A stretch of 64,000 nt of DNA from an uncultured Bacteroidota bacterium. GTDB taxonomy: Bacteria > Bacteroidota > Bacteroidia > Flavobacteriales > Flavobacteriaceae. Positions 17,591 to 25,374 of this stretch are shown in pieces (the stretch's first letter is position 1; every line of letters starts with the position of its first letter). Where the stretch lies: assembly GCA_902560025.1 (NCBI GenBank), contig CACEKL010000003.1, positions 5,737-69,736 on the forward strand. The letters run 5' to 3'. The notes under the pieces were generated by a model that saw only the letters and a list, made by a program, of their open reading frames with translations, ran no database searches and was not told where the DNA came from. Made by a program: the position numbers and the translations under genes.

Positions 17591-18232
17591 TTATGGTGCA
17601 GATTCTGGTTGATAATCATAGTAACCTGCCATAGGGTACATTACATGAGCATATATTGTACCGCCAAACATAACATATGGAGCACCAGATGTAAAGTCAG
17701 TGGTCATACCATCTAAAGTTGATGGATCAGCAGGCATTCTCATTAAATGAGGACCTGATTCAATCCATTGACCTTCAGCTGATTCTTCTTTAGTCATAAC
17801 ACCAGCCATTGTATTATCTTCTCCCATATCTCCATGCAGCATCCATGCATATCCATCCTTATCCATTACAGGTACTTCGCCTGCAAAATATGCACTAATC
17901 CACTTGAATACTTCTGCATCTCCACAAAGAGGCATAGCCTCGTGAGCATCAACCCATCCATTTTCAGGATCAGATTGTCCTCTAGGGTTCGCAGGTAAAC
18001 AAGTCCATTCATTTGAACCTTCTCTTAGAAGATTACCTCCCATAGCAGGAGGACCGTCATAAACTGTAGCATTAGCAGCAATATATGCTGGAGCAGCTGT
18101 AGAATACGCCCATATTTGCCATTCAGCAGATGTGTGAGCGGCATCTGGCTCACCACTTGAATCTGTAGCTTCAGCAGGCATCTCACAACTAAACATTAAT
18201 GCAAGAGCTAAAATTGAGTATATATATTTCAT
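17591..18232 (-). CDS. Lysine-poor lipoprotein of unknown function
   Basis: 213 residues with a lipoprotein signal (SILALALMFSC; Cys16). The mature protein is rich in Trp, Met, Pro, Ala, Gly and acidic residues, with only four Lys in the whole chain, in sharp contrast to its Lys/Asn/Ile-rich neighbours. Seven Trp are spread through segments such as EWQIWAYS, NEWTCLP, NGWVDAHEAM and VFKWISAYFAG. Two further Cys (WTCLP, MPLCGD) could form a disulfide. The C-terminal half has GPHLMRMPADP and GAPYVMFGGTIYAHVMYP. I recall similar uncharacterised proteins in marine proteobacteria, so horizontal spread is possible. It lies 20 bases after cruF and may be in the carotenoid operon, or use the promoter-like site inside the 3' end of cruF. 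Confidence 0.7.
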   Translation of the reverse strand: MKYIYSILALALMFSCEMPAEATDSSGEPDAAHTSAEWQIWAYSTAAPAYIAANATVYDGPPAMGGNLLREGSNEWTCLPANPRGQSDPENGWVDAHEAMPLCGDAEVFKWISAYFAGEVPVMDKDGYAWMLHGDMGEDNTMAGVMTKEESAEGQWIESGPHLMRMPADPSTLDGMTTDFTSGAPYVMFGGTIYAHVMYPMAGYYDYQPESAP

Positions 18233-18247
18233 AGTATTTATTTTTAA

Positions 18248-18278
18248 TAAATCTAAAGAAAAAGGGCCAAGAGTCCAA
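18248..18278 (-). promoter_or_regulatory. Possible promoter of the lysine-poor lipoprotein gene
   Basis: Minus strand TTG (18276-18278), 20-base spacer, TAGATTTA (18248-18255; one mismatch to TAnnTTTG). It overlaps the end of cruF and lies 15 bases before the ATG. Confidence 0.35.
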
Positions 18279-18894
18279 AAAATAAGAAGTGTATTAATAG
18301 GATATTAGTAGATACTATATACTCTTTATTTTTGATTGGTTGATATATTAGGTGGAATAAAATTGAGAAAACGAACCACCAAAAATAATTTGAAAAAGGA
18401 ACAGGATTTATAGTAAACTCCCAATAATCAAGTTTTGGAGCACTAATCTCAATTAGTAAATCCAACAGAATCATCATAACTGATCCAAATACAACCTTTC
18501 TAACAATTGACCTTGGAAAGATTCTATCTGCAAAGTTTCCAGTTAAAATTATTAGTAAAACCCAGTTAAAGCCAATCACGACAGGAACATTAAATATCTT
18601 AACACCTAAATTGTCTCCATATTTATATTCACCAAAAAAAAATGAATAGTTTACGCCTATTATTTCTACACTCAATCCTAATAAAAAAATAAAAAATAAT
18701 CTTGTAAGGAGCTTTTTATCAATAGAGTTGTTTACTACTAATAAAAACAAAGTCATTGTTAGAACATATGGAGAAGATGAAAGAAAAAAATCTTTTTGAT
18801 CAGATAGTATTCCAAAAAATCCACTAACATTTACTAGCCAAACAATAAAAATTGAAAAATATCTCAATTCTTTGTTATCAAGGATCTTTAGCAT
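18253..18894 (-). CDS. cruF: Carotenoid 1',2'-hydratase (CruF family)
   Basis: Integral membrane enzyme of the carotenoid biosynthesis protein family (DUF422/PF04240) that adds water to the psi end of monocyclic or linear carotenoids. 213 residues with about seven hydrophobic helices. Family-like features are the GVNYSFFFGEYKYG segment, the PVVIGFNWVLL stretch and DLLIEISAPKLDYWEF. It begins one base after the crtD stop, so the two are co-transcribed. Together with CrtD and the CrtA-type enzyme it points to a myxol or saproxanthin-like end group. The activity is inferred from family and context. Confidence 0.8.
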   Translation of the reverse strand: MLKILDNKELRYFSIFIVWLVNVSGFFGILSDQKDFFLSSSPYVLTMTLFLLVVNNSIDKKLLTRLFFIFLLGLSVEIIGVNYSFFFGEYKYGDNLGVKIFNVPVVIGFNWVLLIILTGNFADRIFPRSIVRKVVFGSVMMILLDLLIEISAPKLDYWEFTINPVPFSNYFWWFVFSILFHLIYQPIKNKEYIVSTNILLIHFLFFGLLALFL

Positions 18895-18895
18895 A

Positions 18896-20359
18896 TTAGT
18901 TTATTAAATCTGAGACAATTTTTGCTGAATTTAAGCATAGTGGTATTCCTCCACCAGGATGAACACTACCTCCACAAAAGTACAAGTTATTTATCTTTTT
19001 TGAAAAATTAGGATGCCTTATAAAAGCAGACTGTAATGAGTTGCTAGAACTACCATATAATGATCCAAATTTAGAAAGTGTTTCATTCTCAATATCAACT
19101 GGTGTTAATATTTTTTCACCAATTATATTACTTTCTATATCAACGTTTAAAGTTGAATTAATTTTTTTAATTATATTATTTCTTAAGTTTTTTTTGATTG
19201 TTTTCCAATTTTGTCCACTATCAAATGGGGAATTTATAAGTATAAACCAATTCTCATAGCCAGATGGTGCATCCTCCTTTACAATTTTTGATGTTGAACA
19301 TATATAAACAGTTGGATCATAATAAATTGAATTTCTATTGAAGATATAATCAAACTCTTTCATCTGGTCTCTGCTAAATATTATATTATGTACACTAATA
19401 TTTGAGAAAGATTTATTCATATTCCAATAAAAAACAACAGCTGAGCTTGAAGGTTGGTAATTTTTAATAAAAAAAGGCTTTTTATAACCCTTTAAAAGCC
19501 TATCATATGTCAAGTTTATATCCATATTTGAGACTATGATATCTGCTTTATAATTAATTTTATTTATAGATACTCCTACTGCAGATTTATGCTTAATTAA
19601 AATTTTATCAATTTCTGAATTAAAATGAAATTTTACACCAAGATCTATAGCAAGATTATATAAAGAGAGTGAAATATCAGATATACCTTTTTTTGGCATA
19701 AAGACACCAAGATCATGCTCTAAATGTTGAATAATTGACATTATTCCAGAAGTTAAATATGGACTTGACCCATTATAAGTTGCGAATCTGTTAAATAGCT
19801 GAATTAATTTTTCATCTCTAAAATATCTTTTATTTAATGAATTCAAACTGATAAATATATTTAACTGTAAAAAATTTAAAATTCCTTTAAGTGTATCAAA
19901 TGACAGATATGTTGAAATTTTATGGAGTGACTTTTCTAAAAATATCTTTTTTACAAGATTAAATTTTTTCTTTGAGTTAAAAATGTATTTCTCAACTTGG
20001 TTTCCCTCTCTATCAAACTTTTTATGAACTTCATCAATAAACTTTTGGCTATCTGAATATGCATTAAATATATGACCATCATCCCAAAAATATTTGCATG
20101 CTATATCAAGTTTATCATACTTAAAATATTTTTTAATATCAACCCTCGCATCTTCAAATATATCTTCAATAAGATTTGGCATAGTAAATAATTTTGGTCC
20201 AAAATCATGCCTAAAGTTATTGAGGTAAAAATCACTTAGTTTTCCACCTACATTTTTATTCTTTTCAAATACCTCAACATCATACCCTTTAGACTTTAGT
20301 CGAACTGATAATGCAAGTCCAGCAATTCCTGAACCAATTATAATTACCTTTTTCTTCAA
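18896..20359 (-). CDS. crtD: Carotenoid 3',4'-desaturase (CrtD family)
   Basis: FAD-dependent carotene desaturase of the CrtI/CrtD superfamily. 487 residues: FAD motif GSGIAGLALSVRL, GGKLSDFYLNNFRHDFGPKLF, and a C-terminal FAD loop with LYFCGGSVHPGGGIPLCLNSAK. The substrate-side signature DFGPKLFTMP and SVHPGGGIP fit CrtD (1-hydroxycarotenoid 3,4-desaturase) rather than CrtI, which has GPSWYWMP and QLTVPGPGVP in the paralogue at 6.4-7.9 kb. The first four bases overlap the crtA-type gene (ATGA); cruF follows after one base. Operon role: introducing the 3',4' double bond after CruF hydration. Confidence 0.85.
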   Translation of the reverse strand: MKKKVIIIGSGIAGLALSVRLKSKGYDVEVFEKNKNVGGKLSDFYLNNFRHDFGPKLFTMPNLIEDIFEDARVDIKKYFKYDKLDIACKYFWDDGHIFNAYSDSQKFIDEVHKKFDREGNQVEKYIFNSKKKFNLVKKIFLEKSLHKISTYLSFDTLKGILNFLQLNIFISLNSLNKRYFRDEKLIQLFNRFATYNGSSPYLTSGIMSIIQHLEHDLGVFMPKKGISDISLSLYNLAIDLGVKFHFNSEIDKILIKHKSAVGVSINKINYKADIIVSNMDINLTYDRLLKGYKKPFFIKNYQPSSSAVVFYWNMNKSFSNISVHNIIFSRDQMKEFDYIFNRNSIYYDPTVYICSTSKIVKEDAPSGYENWFILINSPFDSGQNWKTIKKNLRNNIIKKINSTLNVDIESNIIGEKILTPVDIENETLSKFGSLYGSSSNSLQSAFIRHPNFSKKINNLYFCGGSVHPGGGIPLCLNSAKIVSDLIN

Positions 20360-21021
20360 TTGAATTCTTTTAAGTATAAAATATTAGATCTAACAAATAG
20401 CTCCTCTGAATACCATTTATCTTTTCTAGCTTTATTTATTATTTTTAAATGATTTTCATCAGAGTATGCATAATCTCTCATGCTCTTCTCACTCATCCAT
20501 ATACTTACAGTAGCTTGTTCTATAATTGGAAGTTCACCAATACCTTTGTAAAACTCTGCTCCACTATGACTTTTTATAGATTTAGCAGCTAAGGAGGTAT
20601 TAACTAGAAAATTTATTAGCTTATTGAGCTTTACTCTTGCTCTTGTTAAGACAATGATCTTTCCTCCTCCATATGAACTGATATTTTTAAATGGATTTAT
20701 TCCATTCCATGATCCATTAAAATTATATGGATCAAATTTAATTTCAACTCGTTTTGAGGATTTACCTATTATTTTGTTTATGATATTATTTTCGTCAATA
20801 AATTTTTTTCTGTAATGATCATTTTTCCAGGAAGTGATCAATACATAAGATGAAAAGTCCGGAATCAAACTAAACCCGCCATTAGAGCCAGTTCCAAAAA
20901 GTTTAATAAATTTCAGGCCATTAGAGCTGATAAGACTTTTATTGAATGTGTAAGCACCCATAAGCTTAAGCATCCAAATCTTATTATTTTTAAAATAAAA
21001 TAGATCTAAGTAATAGGTCAA
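20356..21021 (-). CDS. crtA: CrtA-type carotenoid 2-oxygenase (spheroidene monooxygenase family)
   Basis: 221 residues. Family features: GLKFIKLFGTGSNGGFSLIPD near residue 35 (cited in part), GSWNGINPF, IIVLTRARVKL, GAEFYKGIGELPIIEQATVSIW (family core FYKGIGELP and QATVSIW), and KDKWYSEELFVRS near the end. In purple bacteria CrtA adds the 2-keto group; a CrtA-related enzyme from a marine flavobacterium was reported as a 2'-hydroxylase for myxol, which fits the neighbours CrtD and CruF better. The start is TTG at 21021 with an in-frame TAA two codons upstream; the first ATG (20973) would remove residues that align with the family N-terminus. It overlaps crtD by four bases. Confidence 0.75.
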   Translation of the reverse strand: MTYYLDLFYFKNNKIWMLKLMGAYTFNKSLISSNGLKFIKLFGTGSNGGFSLIPDFSSYVLITSWKNDHYRKKFIDENNIINKIIGKSSKRVEIKFDPYNFNGSWNGINPFKNISSYGGGKIIVLTRARVKLNKLINFLVNTSLAAKSIKSHSGAEFYKGIGELPIIEQATVSIWMSEKSMRDYAYSDENHLKIINKARKDKWYSEELFVRSNILYLKEFN

Positions 21022-21050
21022 ATTTTAAGATTTAGGAAACATTAAGATAC

Positions 21051-21078
21051 AAAAAAACTCTACTAAAAAGTAGAGTTT
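21051..21078 (-). terminator. Terminator after tRNA-Phe
   Basis: AAACTCTAC (21055-21063), loop of six, GTAGAGTTT (21070-21078); on the minus strand it is followed by T7. It separates tRNA-Phe from the crtA-type gene, whose start is only 30 bases further. Confidence 0.8.
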
Positions 21079-21083
21079 ATTTG

Positions 21084-21156
21084 TGGTACCACCAGGAATC
21101 GAACCAGGGACACAAGGATTTTCAGTCCTTTGCTCTACCAACTGAGCTATGGTACC
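21084..21156 (-). tRNA. tRNA-Phe (GAA)
   Basis: Minus-strand cloverleaf: acceptor GGTACCA pairs with TGGTACC, D arm AGCTCAGTTGGTAGAGC, anticodon stem AAGGA/TCCTT with loop CTGAAAA (anticodon GAA), T arm with GGTTCGATTCC, discriminator A. CCA is not encoded. Confidence 0.97.
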
Positions 21157-21166
21157 AAAAGCATGG

Positions 21167-21174
21167 CAAATATA
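21167..21174 (-). promoter_or_regulatory. -7 element of tRNA-Phe
   Basis: Minus strand TATATTTG, identical to the -7 element of tRNA-Asp and followed by C, 10 bases before the tRNA 5' end. A TTG (21199-21201) lies 24 bases upstream, slightly far for the -33 element. Confidence 0.6.
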
Positions 21175-21232
21175 TTAATATTTAAATAAAGCTGTATTCA
21201 AATGTTTCTTTAATTTTATAAAAAATTCCTTA

Positions 21233-21964
21233 ATGAATTTAGTGATTGACATCGGTAACAGTAAGGTCAAATTTTTTCTATTTGAGAATAATAAAACCAT
21301 ATATAAAGAAATTTGTGATAACCAAGATTTCAAGAAAACATTAGATTCAATTTCTAATAAAAATAATATCAAAAATGTAATTTCTTCTAGTGTATCTTCT
21401 AATTACGATCTATATATAGAAGAGAGTTTAAACAACTCAAAGTATATTAGTTTATCAAATGATAACTTGTTAATTCCCTTTAAAAATAATTACAAGACAA
21501 AAAAATCTTTGGGTCAAGATAGAATTGCTCTTGTTTCATCTGCTATATATAATTATCCTAATCAAGATAATTTAATAATAGACCTGGGTACATGTATAAC
21601 ATATGATTTTGTAGATTCAAATAAAACATATCATGGAGGAGCAATATCACCGGGGTTTAAACTTAGATACAGTAGTTTAAATACATATACTTCTAATTTA
21701 CCATTATTGGAGTTTGAAGAAACTGAAAATATAATTGGTTCAACTACAAATGAGTCAATTCATTCAGGAATATATAATGGAGTTATTGCTGAGGTAAATA
21801 ATTATATAGAGTTACTTAAAAAAGAATACCCAAAGCTTAATGTTATTATAGTTGGAGGATTTTCAAAGTTCTTGCTTAATAGGATAAAAAATGCAATATT
21901 TGCGGACCAAGACTTTTTAGCTAAGGGTTTAAACTATATTATAAATTATAATGAAAATAGATAA
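21233..21964 (+). CDS. coaX: Type III pantothenate kinase
   Basis: First step of coenzyme A synthesis: ATP-dependent phosphorylation of pantothenate, usually feedback-resistant in this class. 243 residues, ASKHA fold: N-terminal phosphate loop VIDIGNSKVKF, substrate-binding GQDRIAL, second phosphate motif IIDLGTCITYDF, and YHGGAISPGFKLR; the C-terminal adenosine motif is in VIIVGGFSKFL. It heads the conserved run coaX, FadL-like porin, TPR protein, lptC, small membrane protein, CNNM protein and PpiD; its 3' end overlaps the next gene by 14 bases. Confidence 0.93.
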   Translation: MNLVIDIGNSKVKFFLFENNKTIYKEICDNQDFKKTLDSISNKNNIKNVISSSVSSNYDLYIEESLNNSKYISLSNDNLLIPFKNNYKTKKSLGQDRIALVSSAIYNYPNQDNLIIDLGTCITYDFVDSNKTYHGGAISPGFKLRYSSLNTYTSNLPLLEFEETENIIGSTTNESIHSGIYNGVIAEVNNYIELLKKEYPKLNVIIVGGFSKFLLNRIKNAIFADQDFLAKGLNYIINYNENR

Positions 21965-23228
21965 AATTCCATCCATTTTAGTTTACTTACTATTTTCATC
22001 AATATTTGCCTTTTCTCAAAACAATACAAGATCTCCATATTCTCTTAACGAATTAGGTGAAATAAACTTTCTTGGTAATATATCTAATATTTCTATGGGA
22101 GGGGTTGACTCAGCTATTGATTCAATTGAATTTAATATTAATAACCCATCGTCTCTTGCAAAATTAAATACTACGAATTATCAAATTGGAACTTTTTATA
22201 AATCAATTGGGATCTCAAATAGTGTATCAACAGAAAGAGCGAATGCAGCTAATATAAACTATATTGCTATTGGAATTCCTGTTAAAAGATTTGGATTTGG
22301 ATTTGGTGTTTTGCCATATTCTTCATTAGGATTTAACCTTCAAACTTCAGAAGAATTTAATAATGAAAATATAATAGATACTAGATTTTTCGGAGCTGAT
22401 GGAAACCTTAATAGGGCATTTTTATCCTTAGGAGTTCCCCTTCATAAATATTTTTCAATTGGTGCAACTCTTAATTATAATTTTGGAAAATTTTCTTACG
22501 AAAAGTATAACCAATATGACGGAATTAATTATGGAACTTACTCAAATAGTAGCTCAGAAATTACCGGTTTTACCTATAGTCTGTCCTCAAGTATCTCTTT
22601 TCCATTAAAGGATGACATATCACTTAATTTAGTATACAATTATAATCTATCTGACTATCTGAACTCATATAATACGGAGTTTATTTACACATCCACTTCC
22701 TCTTCTATCAATGCTGAATCATTAGGAGATTTTGTTGATGTAGACCTATCAAATTCAGGATTAGAGAATACTATTCTACTTGTACCAAAAAAATCTATTT
22801 ACTCCATTGGATTAGAGAAAAAAAATAAATGGTTTTTAGGAGCACAATTTGAAAACAAAATGTCATCTGATTTTGAAAATAAGTTTTTAAATATTGAAAA
22901 CGTATCATACAGAGACTCTAAGATATTCTCAATAGGAGGATATTTTATACCAGATGCCTCATCTTTAACCAGTTACTGGAAAAGGGTCATATATAGATTT
23001 GGTTTAAAAAATGAAGAAAAAAGTATTATTATAAATAATTTGCCTATAAATCATTTTAGTTTAAATTTGGGACTTGGTTTACCTCTTTCAGGCTTGTCTA
23101 AAGCTAATATAGGTCTTGAGTTTGGTAAAACAGGTGACGATAAAAACTCCTTAAGAGAGAATTATGTTGCTCTTAGATTGGGCTTATCGTTAAATGACAT
23201 TTGGTTTATTAAGAGAAAGTTTAACTAA
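21951..23228 (+). CDS. Outer-membrane beta-barrel protein, FadL/OmpP1-like
   Basis: Signal peptide (PSILVYLLFSSIFAFSQ) followed by an N-terminal segment NTRSPYSLNELGEINFLGNISNISMGG (motif SPYS and ISMGG) and INNPSSL, typical of FadL/PorV-like proteins whose N-terminal plug motif resembles NPA. The rest alternates polar and aromatic residues, as in beta strands, ending with LRLGLSLNDIWFIKRKFN. 425 residues. Likely a transporter for hydrophobic compounds or a structural porin; substrate unknown. In flavobacteria it is regularly found between coaX and the TPR gene, as here. Confidence 0.75.
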   Translation: MKIDKIPSILVYLLFSSIFAFSQNNTRSPYSLNELGEINFLGNISNISMGGVDSAIDSIEFNINNPSSLAKLNTTNYQIGTFYKSIGISNSVSTERANAANINYIAIGIPVKRFGFGFGVLPYSSLGFNLQTSEEFNNENIIDTRFFGADGNLNRAFLSLGVPLHKYFSIGATLNYNFGKFSYEKYNQYDGINYGTYSNSSSEITGFTYSLSSSISFPLKDDISLNLVYNYNLSDYLNSYNTEFIYTSTSSSINAESLGDFVDVDLSNSGLENTILLVPKKSIYSIGLEKKNKWFLGAQFENKMSSDFENKFLNIENVSYRDSKIFSIGGYFIPDASSLTSYWKRVIYRFGLKNEEKSIIINNLPINHFSLNLGLGLPLSGLSKANIGLEFGKTGDDKNSLRENYVALRLGLSLNDIWFIKRKFN

Positions 23229-23277
23229 ACTTTTTAATATTTAAAATGTCTAATGAAAGTATAATTAAATTAAAAAT

Positions 23278-24669
23278 ATGAATAACTTAAGGTTCTTTAG
23301 AAGTTTAATTTTAATCTTATTTACAGTCCCAAGTTTTTCCCAACTTAGCTCTAATGAGTGTTTGGAACAACTATCAATTTTTGCTGAATCAGCAAAAATT
23401 AGAAATTATCAAGCTGCATATGAGCCATGGAAGAAAGTACTTGATAATTGTCCTAAATTGAATGTTGCAACTTACCAATTTGGTGAAAGAATTCTTAAGG
23501 ATTTTATATCAAAGTCAACTAGCCCAGAAGATAAGGCTAGTTACACAAATGATTTGCTCGATCTATATGATAAATGGGCTGAAAACTTTCCAACTAGAAA
23601 GGGTGTTAATCAAATAGGTAAAATCTTCAGTAGTAAAGGACAAGCAATGCTTGATAATGGTATTGAGGATAAAAACTTAATTTATGAAACATTTGATTAT
23701 GCATTTCAAAATGACCCTTCTAGTTTTACAAGTCCAAAGTCCTTAGCTTATTATTTTATTACAGGTTATGATTTATACAAATCAGGTACAAAAATTGAAC
23801 TAGAGGATCTATTTGAGAAATATGAGGAGCTTACCGAAAAATTTCAGCTACTTCAAACTAATATTTCAAAGAATCTTGATTTAATTCTAAAGAAAGAAGA
23901 GTCTGGTGCTGCCTTGACCTCATCTGAAACTAGAAATAAAAAAATATACAATACCAACACAAATGCAGTTGGTTCTTATCTTCAATTGCTAGATCAAACT
24001 ATTGCAAAAGAAGCTACATGTGAAATTTTAATTCCACTTTATACAAAGAACTTTGATGAAAACAAAAATAATCCAATCTGGATAAGAAGAGCTGCTGGTA
24101 GATTAGATGGTAAAGATTGTTCAGATGACCCGCTTTTTGTTACATTAGTTGAGCAACTCCACAGTTTGGAACCTTCAGCTGATTCAGCTTATTATTTAGG
24201 AATTTTAAATGATAAGCAAGGAAATGCTGATGAAGCTCTGAAATATTATCAAGAATCAGTTGCTCTTGAAACAGATAATTATAAAAAAGCAAATATTCTA
24301 TATAAAATTGCAGTTAAATTTAGAAATGCTGGAAGAAGAGTTTCCTCAAGAGACTATGCTGAACAAGCGTTATCATTCCAACCATCTTTAGGTAGAGCTT
24401 ATCTATTAATAGCAAATTTATATGCTGATAGTGCAAATGGTTGTGGAGATACACAATTTAATAAAAGAGCTGTTTTTTGGCTTGCTGCTCAAACTGCTCA
24501 AAAGGCAGGTAGAGTTGATGCCTCACTAAAAAGACTTTCTGATAGAACTGCTGCTGCATTTAATGGTAGGGCCCCAACTAAAACAGATATCTTTACTGAA
24601 GGTAATCAAGGTTCTACTATATCATTTACGTGCTGGATTAGAAGAAGTGTAAAGGTTCCAAACCTTTAA
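23278..24669 (+). CDS. Periplasmic TPR-repeat protein
   Basis: 463 residues with a signal peptide (FRSLILILFTVPSFSQ). The first Cys after the signal (ECLEQ) does not form a lipobox. TPR-like helix pairs are clearest in the C-terminal half: SAYYLGILNDKQGNADEAL, KANILYKIAVKFRNAGRRV and SLGRAYLLIANLYADSA (cited in parts). The N-terminal part reads NYQAAYEPWKKVLDNCP, also TPR-like. Ends FTCWIRRSVKVPNL. Function unknown; the conserved place between an outer-membrane barrel and lptC suggests an envelope scaffold. It is separated from lptC by one base. Confidence 0.7.
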   Translation: MNNLRFFRSLILILFTVPSFSQLSSNECLEQLSIFAESAKIRNYQAAYEPWKKVLDNCPKLNVATYQFGERILKDFISKSTSPEDKASYTNDLLDLYDKWAENFPTRKGVNQIGKIFSSKGQAMLDNGIEDKNLIYETFDYAFQNDPSSFTSPKSLAYYFITGYDLYKSGTKIELEDLFEKYEELTEKFQLLQTNISKNLDLILKKEESGAALTSSETRNKKIYNTNTNAVGSYLQLLDQTIAKEATCEILIPLYTKNFDENKNNPIWIRRAAGRLDGKDCSDDPLFVTLVEQLHSLEPSADSAYYLGILNDKQGNADEALKYYQESVALETDNYKKANILYKIAVKFRNAGRRVSSRDYAEQALSFQPSLGRAYLLIANLYADSANGCGDTQFNKRAVFWLAAQTAQKAGRVDASLKRLSDRTAAAFNGRAPTKTDIFTEGNQGSTISFTCWIRRSVKVPNL

Positions 24670-24670
24670 A

Positions 24671-25192
24671 ATGAGATTTACTTTTTTTTTAATTTTTGTA
24701 GTCTTCATTTCTTGTGATACTGATAGGCAAATCATTGAGAGTGAAGAGGTAAATATTCCACTTAGTATTGCCAACAATTTTACTATGACCTATACTGATT
24801 CCAGTCAAGTCAAGTCATACGTATCTGGCAATAAACACTTTGACTATTCAAATAATATTCTTAATTATTCTGAGTTTTTCGATGACGTTGAGCTAATAAT
24901 CTATGATGATAATAAAACATCAACAATTAAGTCAGACTATGCAATTGTATATAATTCATTTAGATTTATGGAATTTAAAGGCAATGTAGAGATAACAACT
25001 ACAGATGGTGAATTATTGGTTACAGATCAGTTATACTACGATACAGAAAATGAATGGCTTTTTACTGAAGACAAATTTGAATATACAGATAAGTCTAACA
25101 AAATAATAGCTAATAGACTTGATTCTAACAGAGACTTTACCGATCTTGTAACAGGTAATCTAACGGGATCTATTAATATAACTGAACAATGA
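24671..25192 (+). CDS. lptC: LPS export ABC transporter periplasmic protein LptC
   Basis: 173 residues. Short hydrophobic N-terminus with lipobox-like FVVFISC (Cys15), then the beta-jellyroll LptC/OstA-like region with VKSYVSGNKHFDYSNN, SDYAIVYNSFRFMEFKGNVEITTTDGELL (core FKGNVEI, TTDGELL) and LDSNRDFTDLVTGNLTGSI. Bridges LptB2FG to LptA in the periplasm. LptE is encoded at 46.4-46.9 kb, so the LPS export system is expected in full. It overlaps the next small gene by four bases (ATGA). Confidence 0.8.
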   Translation: MRFTFFLIFVVFISCDTDRQIIESEEVNIPLSIANNFTMTYTDSSQVKSYVSGNKHFDYSNNILNYSEFFDDVELIIYDDNKTSTIKSDYAIVYNSFRFMEFKGNVEITTTDGELLVTDQLYYDTENEWLFTEDKFEYTDKSNKIIANRLDSNRDFTDLVTGNLTGSINITEQ

Positions 25193-25374
25193 AAAACTTT
25201 CTTATTTCTGAAATAATCTATTGGGTAATTGCTGTAATTTCATTGTTTAGTGTAATTGAGAATTGGACAATTAATAGTGATAGGGCCTATATTTTTCTTG
25301 GGTTTTGTATACTATCTGTTTTTATGGCTTTATTTAGAAGGCATTTTAGAAAAAAGTACGCAAATAGAAAGTAA
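25189..25374 (+). CDS. Small membrane protein (61 residues)
   Basis: Two predicted transmembrane helices (EIIYWVIAVISLFSVIENW and AYIFLGFCILSVFMALF) with a basic tail RRHFRKKYANRK. Start overlaps the lptC stop by four bases. The stop TAA is directly followed, in the same frame, by the ATG of the CNNM gene. Function unknown; a similar small gene is, as I recall, normal at this place in flavobacterial operons. Confidence 0.65.
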   Translation: MKNFLISEIIYWVIAVISLFSVIENWTINSDRAYIFLGFCILSVFMALFRRHFRKKYANRK

